The notes under the pieces: generated by a model
Database searches by the model: none
What the model was told of the DNA's origin: nothing
Seen by the model: the letters and a program-made list of their open reading frames with translations, nothing else
Translations under genes and position numbers: made by a program
Assembly (NCBI GenBank): GCA_015501055.1
Contig: JADNYV010000168.1
Span: 1-64,000, forward strand
Direction: 5' to 3'
DNA from: Mucidula mucida
Lineage: Eukaryota; Basidiomycota; Agaricomycetes; Agaricales; Physalacriaceae
Length of the DNA stretch: 64,000 nt
Shown here: in pieces, positions 10,243 to 20,690 of the stretch
How the letters are laid out: each line of letters begins with the position of its first letter
How positions within the stretch are numbered: position 1 is the stretch's first letter

Positions 10243-13200
10243 TGGAGCAGTTGGGCTAGTCACTGCGAGTTTGTGACAGCAATTTCGGCACCATCAGATG
10301 TGACTCAAATTCTTATTTGTCTAACCAAACAGCTCCTTTTCATGAGTAGAATAAATGCCTGAGACAGATTTTTATTTGGGTCAAAATTGAGTGAGCTGAG
10401 ATTTCGACGCGGCGCCGGATTCCATCACCTTCCTAATATGGTAATGCCTTGGCACGTGCCTGCACCTAAGCATCCATCTGACGCGCCACAGTCTCCGGAA
10501 TACGGCGATGAGACTTGTACTGACAAGAACCATAATCCCGAACCTTCTTCTGAGCATCTTTCGCATCCAGACCATCATGATATGCCTCGCACCAACAAAC
10601 AGTGCGCTGCTCCCATCTCCGGATCGTCTCGAGTTTAACACTGGCGAGCGCTTTCGGCATATTAACCCTAAGCCCATCAAATGTGTAATCACAGTTCTCT
10701 CGAAGATACCGCTTCACGGCACCCCAAAAGTACTCTATGAAGTTAAGTTCACAGTGATACTTTGGGAGAAACTCGCACAGATGTCCGGCTGCCTCAATGG
10801 TCTCCTGAACAAGAGAGTGTTGCTCTTTGAAGTCCGGCTGCTCTGTAAGAATGGTGGTTGCACAGCATGTCTTTGAAGTGCATCCTTTTTTGCACTTCAT
10901 TGTGAGTTTATTCCGCCAAAGTCCACGCTCTTCAAGTACGGCACGCATCCGCTTCGGTTCATTCTGGAACTCACAATGATCTAAGCCGAAAACCATGGGC
11001 TGGGAGACACGTACACCATCTTTGATGAACCATCCATCACACATGAAGGCCTGTTTCCCACCGGGACAAAGATTCATCCTCGAAACAACCAGGGCATCGT
11101 CTCCATATGCAGAATGTCCTTGGGAGTTATTGATGAGGAACAGAGCTTGATAACCGGCGCCATGAGCATTCTCGAACGCGGGAATGATACATTCTTTGAG
11201 CTGGGAACAGAACACGGCATAAGTATCATGGAGTGATCTGTCAACTGAAAGATGAAGATCATACCTGCTTAATAAAGAGCTCCCCGTTCCAATAGCCCTC
11301 GTAATTCTTGCCATACTCGAGAGTTTGGGAGGCCTCGGGGATCCATCCAACTGTTGGAGTGACAATATCACTTTGGTGAAGACCACGCCCAACACCCTTC
11401 TTGCAAAGCGGTTGTTCTCCTTCAAAAATCCAACTGGCCTTCAGACCATCATTAGCCTGGGCGGTCATCTCGTCATGTGCTGTTGGGACGAGTCGGCGGG
11501 TGACAAAGGTGCCAACGGGATAATCAAGATAATTGGATGAGCCAACCTTCTCCTGCTCGACATTCCCAATTCTGTACCAAACGAGGTGTGGTCCATGCTT
11601 CAAAAGCATATTGGGCACATATCGTTCATTCCGATCCTCAACAACATCCGGCCGTTCATGCCCATCATAATCAACAGCCTTCTTATGCTCCGTAAACTTG
11701 AACCCTTCCTCCTGCATGATTTTCCGACAGGCCAAATAACTGATCTGCTTCTTAACCTTATAATGAACTCGAGGGAAGAGTTCAAGCTCGATATACTTCT
11801 TGAGTCCCTCGGGCATCTCTTTGTTGACAACTCCACGGCCGTACTCCCAAGCTTGATCAGGGATCATCGTACCATTCATGAAAGACTGCAGCTTTCCGGG
11901 GCTGGATGACCACTTGTTCAATCGAAGATAGTCTCGGATTTGAGCACGAATGGTGGGGTTGGAAAGAAAGGACCATGTTTTCCCATGCATTCCGCGGCGT
12001 GAAGTGGGAATTTCACGATTCGCAAGCCATGCTTGCACCCACAAGCGAACCAAACAACCGCCCGAGTTTTTTGACCATCCATTGGCCTGAGCGGCAATCT
12101 CCGATGCTTCAGTATGACTTTTGTTCTTCAGAACAAGACAAAGGTGGCCTTCGATTGCGCGCACACGTTGCGCTTGAAGCCCGTTCTGATTATTGCTGCC
12201 CTGCCATACAGTGTTCTTTGATTTGATAAGGTTAGAGATGGCGGTGAGTGCATGCTCCATCTCCTTGCGGCGTGCATCTTTCTCCTGTGCACGTTGTTCG
12301 TGTATGGGAACATTGTGCTTGATGTGTTTTGGGGGAGGAGGGGGGCGAACACAAAATGATGCCTCCGTAGAGGTTGTGGGAGATGCGGGACGACTGGGAA
12401 GGGGACTTTTCCGCACTCGCGTATCCTCAACATCTGAGCCTTCGATATCAGACAGCAGATCAAAGGAATGTAACGGATTTTCATTAATGATGTCAGAAAT
12501 ATGGGAATCGTAACCAGTAAATGGTGATACTGGGCGAGATGGAGAAGGGGATGGAAGTTGCAATGAAGATAACAAAGGAGAACGAGTCAATGGTACAGGA
12601 GACGGTGCCGGAGATGGCGCAGCGGACATGGTTGCCTTTGGTGCAAAGAAAGATCTCATCATACTTGCTTGAGAGCTGATTGCGCATTAGCCATGAGATG
12701 AGAAAGATAATTAAAACTCACCCTTTACGTGTCTTTGCATCCTGCTCCTCCTGCTTCCTGGCCTTTCTTGCCTTCTCCCTCTGCCAACTTGCAGATTGGC
12801 CATTATACCCAAGGCTCCGCTTCGCAGTCGCCTTCTTCCAATCCTTTGAGGACATACCACTCGCAGTATCCGTCAAGGCCTCGTTCATCGTGAGTGGTTT
12901 CGCAATCGTTGCCAGCTCCTCCATCATTACTTGTTCCGCGGCTGCCAACACTTCATGTGGCATAATCTCTGCATAATCGTCGTCAGAGACATCCGAGTCT
13001 GTCTCATCATCCGTGTCTGAGTAATCACTGTCATCGGAGTCATCGTCGCCAAGGTCAACAAGGCCAGGTGGGTTGTTGTTAACCGTTCCATCCTAGGTAC
13101 AAACACCGTCATCAATGGCGCAATCGAGGGCTGCACGCAGCTTCTCATATCCAGCAAGGCGGCGAGCTTCTCTGCGAGCTGCTTTTACTGCACAGGCTGC

Positions 13201-13379
13201 CTCAAGCTTCTCCTTTTCCCGGATTGTTAATCGTTTGCGTGGTTTCTTGTTTTTTGGGGCCATGGAGATGATGTACGGAAGCAAAATGGGTGTATTCTAG
13301 GGTTAGGGTTTACAACTTGTTTTTCGCCCACAGATTCCATCGCTGTCACAAACTCGCAGTGACTAGCCCAACTGCTCCA
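10243..13379 (-). mobile_element. DDE transposon (IS630/Tc1-mariner-like) with 38-bp perfect inverted repeats
   Basis: The ends are 10243-10280 and 13342-13379. They are exact reverse complements starting TGGAGCAGTTGGGC, and are flanked by a TA on each side (10241-10242, 13380-13381). The unoccupied site is preserved in the other LTR near 19590. The TA target and the D..D..E-type motifs of the encoded protein fit the IS630/Tc1/mariner superfamily. The single gene inside runs on the minus strand and fills most of the element. Confidence 0.92.
10466..13263 (-). pseudogene. DDE transposase of the inserted transposon, one stop codon and one lost catalytic Asp
   Basis: Starts MAPKNKKPRKRLTIREKEK (basic, likely DNA-binding), then an acidic stretch. 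An intron near 12660-12720 leads to a long exon ending YWNGELFIKQ. A 64-base intron (near 11200-11262) joins to LKECIIPAFENAHGAGYQ. The core has QSDIV (candidate first Asp), LFLINNSQGHSAY, and NFIEYFWGAVKRYLREN with the catalytic Glu. Related elements and the DDE_3 family have Asp in the central motif (..DNS..H); here the codon at 11129-11131 encodes Asn. A TAG at 13093-13095 interrupts the first exon in frame. Both changes suggest a dead copy. Confidence 0.8.
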
Positions 13380-13674
13380 TAGTCCATGAAACCATTAAAT
13401 ACGAGTGTTAACTGCATGTAAGTAATAATACTGAAACGACCATGTGTGCTACGAGTGTCGGTGGTGTGTATACAATAGGAAGTCCATGAGGTATCAGCAT
13501 GTATGATGTCATCCATGTGTTGGGCGTATGTCCAACATGAGTACGGCTTTGGTACTGAAAAGAAGTATGATCGGTGATGAAACAGATGATGAAACAGTCC
13601 GTTGGTTGATAAGACAAGCCCCCCGATAAGATATGATAAGATGTGAAAATGTGAAAATATGGCGATTCATAACA

Positions 13675-13688
13675 TCACCCCCTCCTTA
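13675..13688 (-). promoter_or_regulatory. Polypurine tract of the chromovirus
   Basis: On the element strand, AAGGAGGGGGTGA directly precedes the 3' LTR start TGTTATG. This is the expected place and composition for the plus-strand primer of reverse transcription. Confidence 0.75.
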
Positions 13689-16600
13689 AGGCGCAAGTTC
13701 CATTCTGCGCCAGAGTCGCTCCATAAGGGCCGCAGAGGGTAGCGTGACGTCAAGGGGTTTTGTGTCAGGCGGTGGCATGGGTTGGAATAGATGTGATGGA
13801 AATTGCGACATGGGAACTTCAATATGAGCAAGCGCGGGTGGCTTCGGCTTGTTCGGATATTGTTGGTGAAAATCACTGATAGCTTTGTCGGCATTTTTGA
13901 GATTGCATGCCGGTTCTCATGTCTGCTTGTGTGTGCCATAACCCTTCCAGTGAACCTTGTATTGAAAACCCCCGGGGTACTTCCGGGAATTAACCACTTT
14001 CTCAACCTCCCATTCCGGTTCGGCTCCTTCCAGCACAGGTGGTGGACACATGTCTCGGGGTTGCGTCAGAAATTGGGGCTCATGGTAAGGCGTCAACAGG
14101 GCCTCATTGAACATGGGATGAATGCTTTTCCACGTGTGAGGAATCTGGAGCTTGTAAGAGCTCGTCCCGACTTTCTTGATCACTTTGAACGGCCCGAAGC
14201 GTTTGTCATTGAGCTTCTTCATTGGTCAGTCCATACTGAGATTCGTCCCTTCCAGCCATACTTTGTCGCCTTCCTTGTACTCTACTGCCTCTGTCCGTTT
14301 CCTGTCATAAAACCGTTTCATGTCCTCTTTTGCCATCTTCAATGCTGACCCCACTTTGTCCCATGTTTTCCTCATGCTGTCGGCAAACTCCTGCGCAGTC
14401 TCATTTCTTGATGCCGTTCTCGGAGCGGTGCCTTTGTAGGGGTGTCTGCCCATGTCTGTGAAGAACAGAGTAACTTTGGTTGCCGAGTGTACCCGATCAT
14501 TGTAAACGAATTTGGCAGAGGGTAACCATTCATGCCAGTTGTTCTGATGGTAATTGACGAATAACCGTAAGAAATGTTCTATCTCTTGGTTCAACCGTTC
14601 TGTTTGCCCATTGCCTGTGGATGATACGCTGTTGTGAAATTTCCTTCAATGCCCAGCAACTGGTACAACTCCTTCATGAAGTGTGAGTGATATTACGGCC
14701 CTCGATCATGTATCATCTGCCGCGGTAATCCATGTATAGGAAAGATGTGATCGCGGTAAATACGAGCCATGCCTTCTGACGTCAGGGTAGTGTGTGTTGG
14801 TATGATGCGTAACCATTTTGTGAAATGATCCACAAATGTGCTGATCACATTGTATCCTCCCGACTCCGGCAACTCGCCAATCATGTCCGTCCCAACTTTC
14901 TCCCATGGTTCGCTTGGTACGTCTATAGGATGGAGGGGTGCAGCCGGCTGTGTGCGATGTGACTTTGTAACTTGGCATTTTTGACACCCTTCCACATATT
15001 CACGGACGTCTCGGCTGATTCCTGGCCACCAATAGGTGCGTGTGATCAACTCAAGGGTCTTGTACCGTCCGGGATGCCCTGCAAGCTGTGCATTGTGATG
15101 CATTCCAATAACTTTTCCCCACAATTCCTTGTCCTTTGGTATGTAAATACGATCTTTCCATATAATAAGTCCATTTTCCTTCTCTTCCCATCCTTTTTCT
15201 TTGTTTTCTAATGCTTTTTGTACGTATCTGTCTTTGTTTCCTTTTCTTTGTTTGATTTTGTTAAGTAATTCGTCCTCCGGTGTAGCTACTGTATGTAAAG
15301 AAAATTGAATTTGTGATATAAAAAACTCCGGTTTTAGAAAAACAATGTTTTTGTTATCTTTTTCCCCCTTCTCAAGGCCTGTCATTCTTGACAAGGCATC
15401 AGCTTTTCCCATCGTCCTGCCCGGCTTATGAATCATCTGTATGTCATACTCTGCCAACTCCGTAACCCATCTTGCCTGCCTCTGATTCAATTTCTGTGGC
15501 TTCTGGAAGGACTGAAGGTTTTGATGATCGGTAAAAACCTCCACTGTCTCTGTTGCTCCTAGGAGATACTGCCTTCAGTCATCAATTAAGTCCATGATAG
15601 CCATCATTTCCTTGTCATAGATCTTGTAGTTGCGTTCAACTTCATTTAACGCGCGAGATCAAAACGCCACTGGTCTCCATTTCCCATCAACAAATTGGGA
15701 AAGCACAGCCCCATTTGCATAGTTTAAGGAGTCCGCCTCAACTCGAAACTTGCCATTGTCGCGTGGGACAATCAGCACGGGTTCTTCTGTCATCCTCCGT
15801 TTCAACGCCTTGTGCTGCTCCATGCACTCACCCTTCCCGGTTAGCAATGTCAATGGCTTTGCTACTCCTGCAAATCCCCGGATGAAATGTTGGTAGAAGT
15901 TGCAGAAGCCCAGGAATGACTGTACTTCCTTCTTCTTTGTTGGCTCCCTCCATTCCTTCACAACGGCCACTTTTGCCAGATCCATCTTCACTTCTCCTCC
16001 GCCAACAATCACTCCCAAGTAATCTACAGTATGTGCCTCAAAACTACATTTCTTGGGTTTTAAATACAACTTATTTACTTGTAATATCTCTAATACCTTT
16101 TGTACAATGTGTCTGTGCTCTTCCAAAGTGTTCGTAAAGATAAGTATATCATCTAAGTATACTATAACATGTCCTTCATCAATCAACTCCTTTAGAATGT
16201 AATTCATGAACGATTGGCAAGTGGCCGGCGAGTTTGTAAGTCCAAAAAATATAACTGAGGGTTCGAATAGGCCTTGGTTTGTTCTGAACGCCGCTTTCCA
16301 CTCATCACCTTCTTTGATCTGGATGTTATTGTAACCCCATTGGACATCCATCTTTGTGAACCACTTCGCTCCCTTCAGCTTATCAATAAGCTCTTGGATC
16401 AACGGTAAGGGATATCGGTTTTTGATCGTCATGTCATTCAATTTCCGATAATCCTGTACTGGCCAAAGGCTTCCGTTCTTCTTTTTGACAAAGAAGAAGG
16501 GTGATGCCATAGGTCAAATTGATGGCCGTATATGTCCTGTCCGTATGTTTTCTTCCAGGAACTCATCTAATGCCTTCTGCTTGGATGGGCTAAGGGGATA

Positions 16601-18507
16601 AACCTTGCAGTCAACCGGTTTGGAGCCAGGCATAAGTTCTATTGCGTGATCCCAGGGTCTTCGCTCTGGTAACTTGTCAAAGTCCGCCTTGCTAAATACA
16701 TTGGAAAATTCCTCAATGTAAGGTGCAGCAGCAGATGAAGGCTATTGTGATCTTAGCTTTTCTCCGCTTTTGCAATAATTGTCCCAGTCCATCCAGAACA
16801 AACGCTCTCCCTCTTCCAACTTCTCTTCTACATCTTCTCCTTCATCTTCCGGTGAGTTGTACTCGGGTAGATAGCCGCAGCGGTCTGGGCATTGATCAAA
16901 AGTCAACGTGGATTCCGTCCAGTTGATCGTGGGGTTGTGATATCGTAACCAATCTAGCCCCGAAAAGATGCTTGTTTTGCCGAGATTGGTGACGGCCAAC
17001 TCAATCTTTTCGGCGTGATCTCCAATCTTCATCCGGACCTCCACAAAACCTTTGATTGCTCCTCCCTTGTTTAGGGTTCCATCTGCATTGTAGACAGGAA
17101 GCTTGATCGGTAACTCCTTGATCGGGAGTCCGTTCTTCTCGACGAATTCTTTATTAACGCAAGAACCCGTTGCTCCGCTGTCAAGAAGGGCACTTGTTTC
17201 CCATTCAGAGCCTGTGTGTACGCTCTCTATGGTTACTCGAAGTTTCATGTCCTGCCCCTTTGTTCCCCGGATGTACTTTCTTGACTTTTTCAACTCTGTC
17301 ACAACTTCCACCGCAGCTTCCTTTGTCAACGCTCTGATTGCCATCACCTTCTCTTCCGTCACTTCTCTCTCTCTCCGCTCCGGCATCCATGCTCTCGACA
17401 CTTCATCCTCTCTTAGTTGTTATGCTATCCACTTGGGCGTATTTGGCTCAAATCTTTCTTTTGCAGATTTTGTTGGTGAAGTCGTCGATGATATTTTAGG
17501 TGTTTCAGTACCCATACTGTAAATAGATTCTGCATCTGACGACCCTTTCCTTGATGACTGCTCCGGCAGGACTGTGTCTACTGCGGGAGCTTTGCAAAAC
17601 CCAACTTTTCGGCCAACTTCTTCTTCTCCTTGTCGTTCATTTTGGTCCATAGACCCCGAATCGTCTGAGGTCGACCCTTCTTAGGACAGAACCTGCTGAC
17701 ATGGCCGTGTTCGCCACAGCTGAAGCAAAGTCCTCTTTGATGTGCATTGTCAATGTCCATCGGCCTGCCGGTTCCTCCATAGGTAACACCGGTGGCATCT
17801 CGTCGTGTGATCGGCATCGGGGGTGGGTTTGTAGGATTGGCTCTCGATGTAGCCGCCTGCGGAGCTAGGGGCCGGGACTGCATGCCGAACCTCTTGCTCG
17901 CCGTCCGCCTTCTCCACAGCTGATCGATCTGAATGATCTGTGCCTTCCAATCCTTGTACTTCTCTGGCAACCCGTCTCAGCTGCCATAGATCTGATCAAT
18001 GATCTTCTCGTTGACGTTGGTCTCGAGATGTCGCACGACAAATGTGTCATCCTTCAAATATCCTGCCTGAGTGAGCAGAACCTCAAACTTCTGGAAGAAA
18101 TCTTGAGCGGTGTCTTGCCCCTGGCGCAACCGCTCGATCTGGTCTTGCGCGTCTCGCGCGAGGTTGGAATCCACAAATCGCTCCTTCAAGTCTTCCTTGA
18201 ACTCCGTCCAAGAGACTGTCCATTCCTCTTCTTCCTCGTCGAAGTTCTGGTCCGAGTAGTTCTAGACCCATGCATCTACATGATCTCCTCGGATGTAGGA
18301 GAGAACAACATCGATCCTTTCGGAGTCAGATGTGAGGTTGTTCTTCTTGTCACGGATGTATGTGAACATCGATCGCCACCAGCTCTTGTACTTGGACTTG
18401 TCCCCGTCATAGTCGTAAGGCTTGTTGACAAGGGATCGGCCTTTGGTTTCGACCTCGGTATGATGAGCGGGTGTGTGAGGAACGGTTTCGGGTGCTTCGT
18501 TGGACAT
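13686..18507 (-). pseudogene. Gag-Pol of the Ty3/gypsy chromovirus, several stop codons
   Basis: Gag begins MSNEAPETVPH at 18507 and has the zinc knuckle CFSCGEHGHVSRFC near 17700. Protease has LLDSGATGSCV near 17180. Reverse transcriptase has the YLDD box near 16150 and FGLTNSPATCQ. RNase H has DHQNLQSF. Integrase has the HHCC finger (GHPGRYKT...CQKCQ), DMIGEL and the DRGP motif. The C-terminus is a chromodomain (EWEVEKVVNSRKY, VHWKGYG). In-frame stops occur after AWV (18260), YGS (17978), before MASPFF, after RPVAF, in DLIDD*RQYL, after DRGP, after the linker and in THKQT. There is also a one-base loss near 14625. Comparison with the fragment at 37.7-38.4 kb shows that at least two stops come from C-to-T-type changes. 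Confidence 0.92.
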
Positions 18508-19092
18508 GATGAATCGGGGTGATAGGATTGGAGAGTGAAAGGGTGAAAGTGGGGATATGGGAGATGCGGATCTTGATGAAACGGGTGAGGGAATAGAGGT
18601 TTGGATGAATAAGGAGGAGTCGCCTAGATCTGAAATAGAATCCAGGACTTGGTAGGGTGGGGAATGATGATGTGTATCGTAAGGTAAGTAAAGTAGGTAG
18701 GTATCGTAACTGTCTACGCTATTTTACCAACTACTGACTACGTATCTACGGAGCCCAAGAGCTCGTCACAAGTTCGCAATTGCCCAGCCGACGTCCCTCT
18801 GGTGTGAGGTAAGCCGAAGTTTTCCTGGGAACGGGGGTTGACCCGTAAACAGCGCCCACTGAAGTGCAACTGCCAAAAGTTCGTTCTCGTGAGAGCAGCT
18901 ACTTCCAGCACCCGAGGCAGTTATCTCTAACTGTTAGCTGGTGCTACTGGGACCAATACACATGTATGCAGATGTGCGTTGGGATTAGGAATCCGTTGAT
19001 CTGTAAACAGGAAAGGGAATGGGGAAACATGTGATGATCAAACAGCGAAGTGCTAATCAACAATCAGGAGTGTGTGGTAGGTGGTTGAGAGT
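18508..19092 (-). other. 5' leader of the chromovirus
   Basis: Untranslated region between the primer-binding site and the gag start. Nothing else is recognised. Confidence 0.5.
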
Positions 19093-19103
19093 AGTTCCGA
19101 TCT
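19093..19103 (-). promoter_or_regulatory. Putative self-priming primer-binding site
   Basis: On the element strand this reads AGATCGGAACT, two bases downstream of the LTR end. It is the perfect complement of AGTTCCGATCT inside the LTR (19211-19221), which sits about 33 bases after a TATATAAG box and so should be the very 5' end of the RNA. This is the arrangement of Tf1-type elements that prime reverse transcription with their own 5' end instead of a tRNA. Confidence 0.65.
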
Positions 19104-19246
19104 TCTGTTAGCCACTGACTATAGCCACAAGACTAAACCAGGTACCACAGCAAGAACTAAGAAAAACGTGTTTGCGTTCGTAAGACTAGGCTAGGCCAGG
19201 TGTATAAACGAGATCGGAACTAAAGTACAATGATACTATACTACTG

Positions 19247-19254
19247 CTTATATA
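19247..19254 (-). promoter_or_regulatory. TATA box of the chromovirus LTR
   Basis: Reads TATATAAG on the element strand, about 33 bases upstream of the predicted RNA start at 19221. The same string is present in the other LTR. The MITE sits immediately upstream (starting at 19258) and separates it from the U3 region. Confidence 0.6.
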
Positions 19255-19257
19255 CTA

Positions 19258-19501
19258 CTGTAGTGTTTCGACCGCAAATTCACATAACGGGTCACGGGGG
19301 TCTTTGAAGTGAAGCTATATATACATCATAACGGGTCACGGACCACTTTGGTCAGGCACGAGCCTCCAAATAAGGAAATTTCAGGTCCCGCTATAAGCGG
19401 AACTGTCCAAAAAAGGCAATTTAAGGGTCTGTGAAGCTGTTCGCTGTAACTTCAGACCATAATGGGTCACAGGCTGTGAAGTTACGGTCGAAACGCTACA
19501 G
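19258..19501. mobile_element. 244-bp MITE with TA target duplication
   Basis: The ends CTGTAGYGTTTCGACCG form a 17-bp inverted repeat with one mismatch. TA flanks both sides (19256-19257 and 19502-19503). The interior repeats ATAACGGGTCACGG-like strings three times and has no coding capacity. The empty site near 10155 proves the borders. A second copy lies at 26252-27875. Confidence 0.92.
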
Positions 19502-19855
19502 TAGTAAGTCTGTGTTTGTGACTCCTTGTCCATATATGTTTCCACTAGGGATGCTCCACGCCCTTGACCCAGTGTTGTATGCTACTAGTCCGTGAAACCA
19601 TTAAATACAAGTGGTAACTGCATATAAGTAATAATACTGAAACAACCATGTGTGCTACAAGTGTTGGTGGTGTGTATACAATAGGAAGTCCATGAGGTAT
19701 CGGCATGTATGATGTCATCCATGTGTTTGGCGTGCGTCCGACATGAGTACGGCTTTGGTAATGAAAAGGAGTATGATCAGTGACAAAACAGATGATGAAA
19801 CAGTCCATTGGTTGATAAGACAAGCAAAAATGTGAAAATATGGTGATTCATAACA

Positions 19856-20448
19856 CATCACACTTGTGGTAGTGAGAGGCAAAGAGATAAGTACATCTGC
19901 GCTGCAGATCAGATCATTATCTGGCGAGAAGTGCCGGAATGTTCGGACCACTCAGTCCAGTAAGATATTGTTCATCAATGTTATTTCTCAACAATGACAT
20001 TGGTGCTGGTGGTTTAACGCCCAACCTAAACTTGCATCTGATGAGCTGTCAGTGGTGAGTCTAGTCTGCACCAGATCTATTCTCAGAGTTACTTGATCAT
20101 GTGATGAACTTCTGAAAATGACACACAGTTAATTTGATTTTTTAACCGGTCTTGCTTTCACCATGCTCAAGGCCAATATTTGGTCATCCTTAGTTAAGAA
20201 CAGTCCCTGGGACAGTACTCTCATGATGGTGCTATATGAAGAGCTAGCGCTGTTGTTTGAGGCTTCCGACATGTTGTCTTTCAAAGCTTCCAACATGTTG
20301 TCTTTTGATGTGTCATCTTTTGATGTGTCGTCTTTCAAGGCTTCTGACATGTTGAGAAGGTTTCAGTCCATGGGAAGCGCTGCATATACCCACACTTTGA
20401 TGTGCTCATATAATGGTCCATATATATATGTAATTTATTCTACCTAGA
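19856..20448. other. Right flank of the nested block
   Basis: A minus-strand ORF of 73 codons (20129-20350) is made partly of short imperfect repeats (KDDTS/KDNM). I do not recognise it and doubt it is a gene. Confidence 0.3.
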
Positions 20449-20586
20449 CCTCACTTACAACACAGTGCCCCAGGAGATACATAAGAAATAAACCTTGACA
20501 CCCGTCAGCCTCGAACTCGCGACCTTCCCAAAATGGAAGGTCGGATCGTCCGCTCAGCTCAAAACCATCCTTGAACTTCCCGCCGG
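20449..20586 (-). repeat. SINE-like repeat with tRNA promoter boxes, right copy
   Basis: Inverted counterpart of 9412-9549, with the same A-box and B-box-like strings and hairpin. See the left copy for details. Confidence 0.55.
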
Positions 20587-20690
20587 CTCTAAACACCTGT
20601 ATACATATCTACACTGCCGTATACAATTACCGATGTAAAGTATGGTGTATCGTCTCGCTGTACTTTTAGATCTAAAGTAAATGTCCCATA

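Larger units (their letters stand above)
10006..13674 (-). repeat. 3' LTR of the chromovirus, interrupted by a DDE transposon
   Basis: LTR sequence occupies 10006-10242 and 13380-13674. It matches the other LTR base for base apart from scattered substitutions and small indels. Removing 10243-13379 and one TA restores the same order as at 19560-19600. Confidence 0.9.
10006..19855 (-). mobile_element. Ty3/gypsy chromovirus, full-length but inactivated, with two nested insertions
   Basis: A minus-strand LTR retrotransposon. The LTRs are 10006-13674 and 19106-19855; each starts TGTTAGC and ends TTCATAACA on the plus strand, and is about 505 bp once insertions are removed. The internal region encodes gag, protease, reverse transcriptase, RNase H, integrase and a chromodomain in that order. 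A polypurine tract and a self-complementary primer site are present. A DDE transposon splits the left LTR and a MITE splits the right LTR. I find no matching 5-bp target duplication (TTCTG at the left, CATCA at the right), so one end may have been rearranged or the copy may derive from recombination. Confidence 0.9.
19106..19855 (-). repeat. 5' LTR of the chromovirus, interrupted by a MITE
   Basis: LTR sequence at 19106-19257 and 19502-19855. It is the promoter-bearing LTR for the minus-strand element. The other LTR (10006-13674) shows the uninterrupted version of the MITE site near 10155. Confidence 0.9.

Noticed and set aside
20129..20350. 73-codon minus-strand ORF with short repeats as a gene
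   Set aside because: Low-complexity repeats explain the open frame, and there is no recognisable domain.
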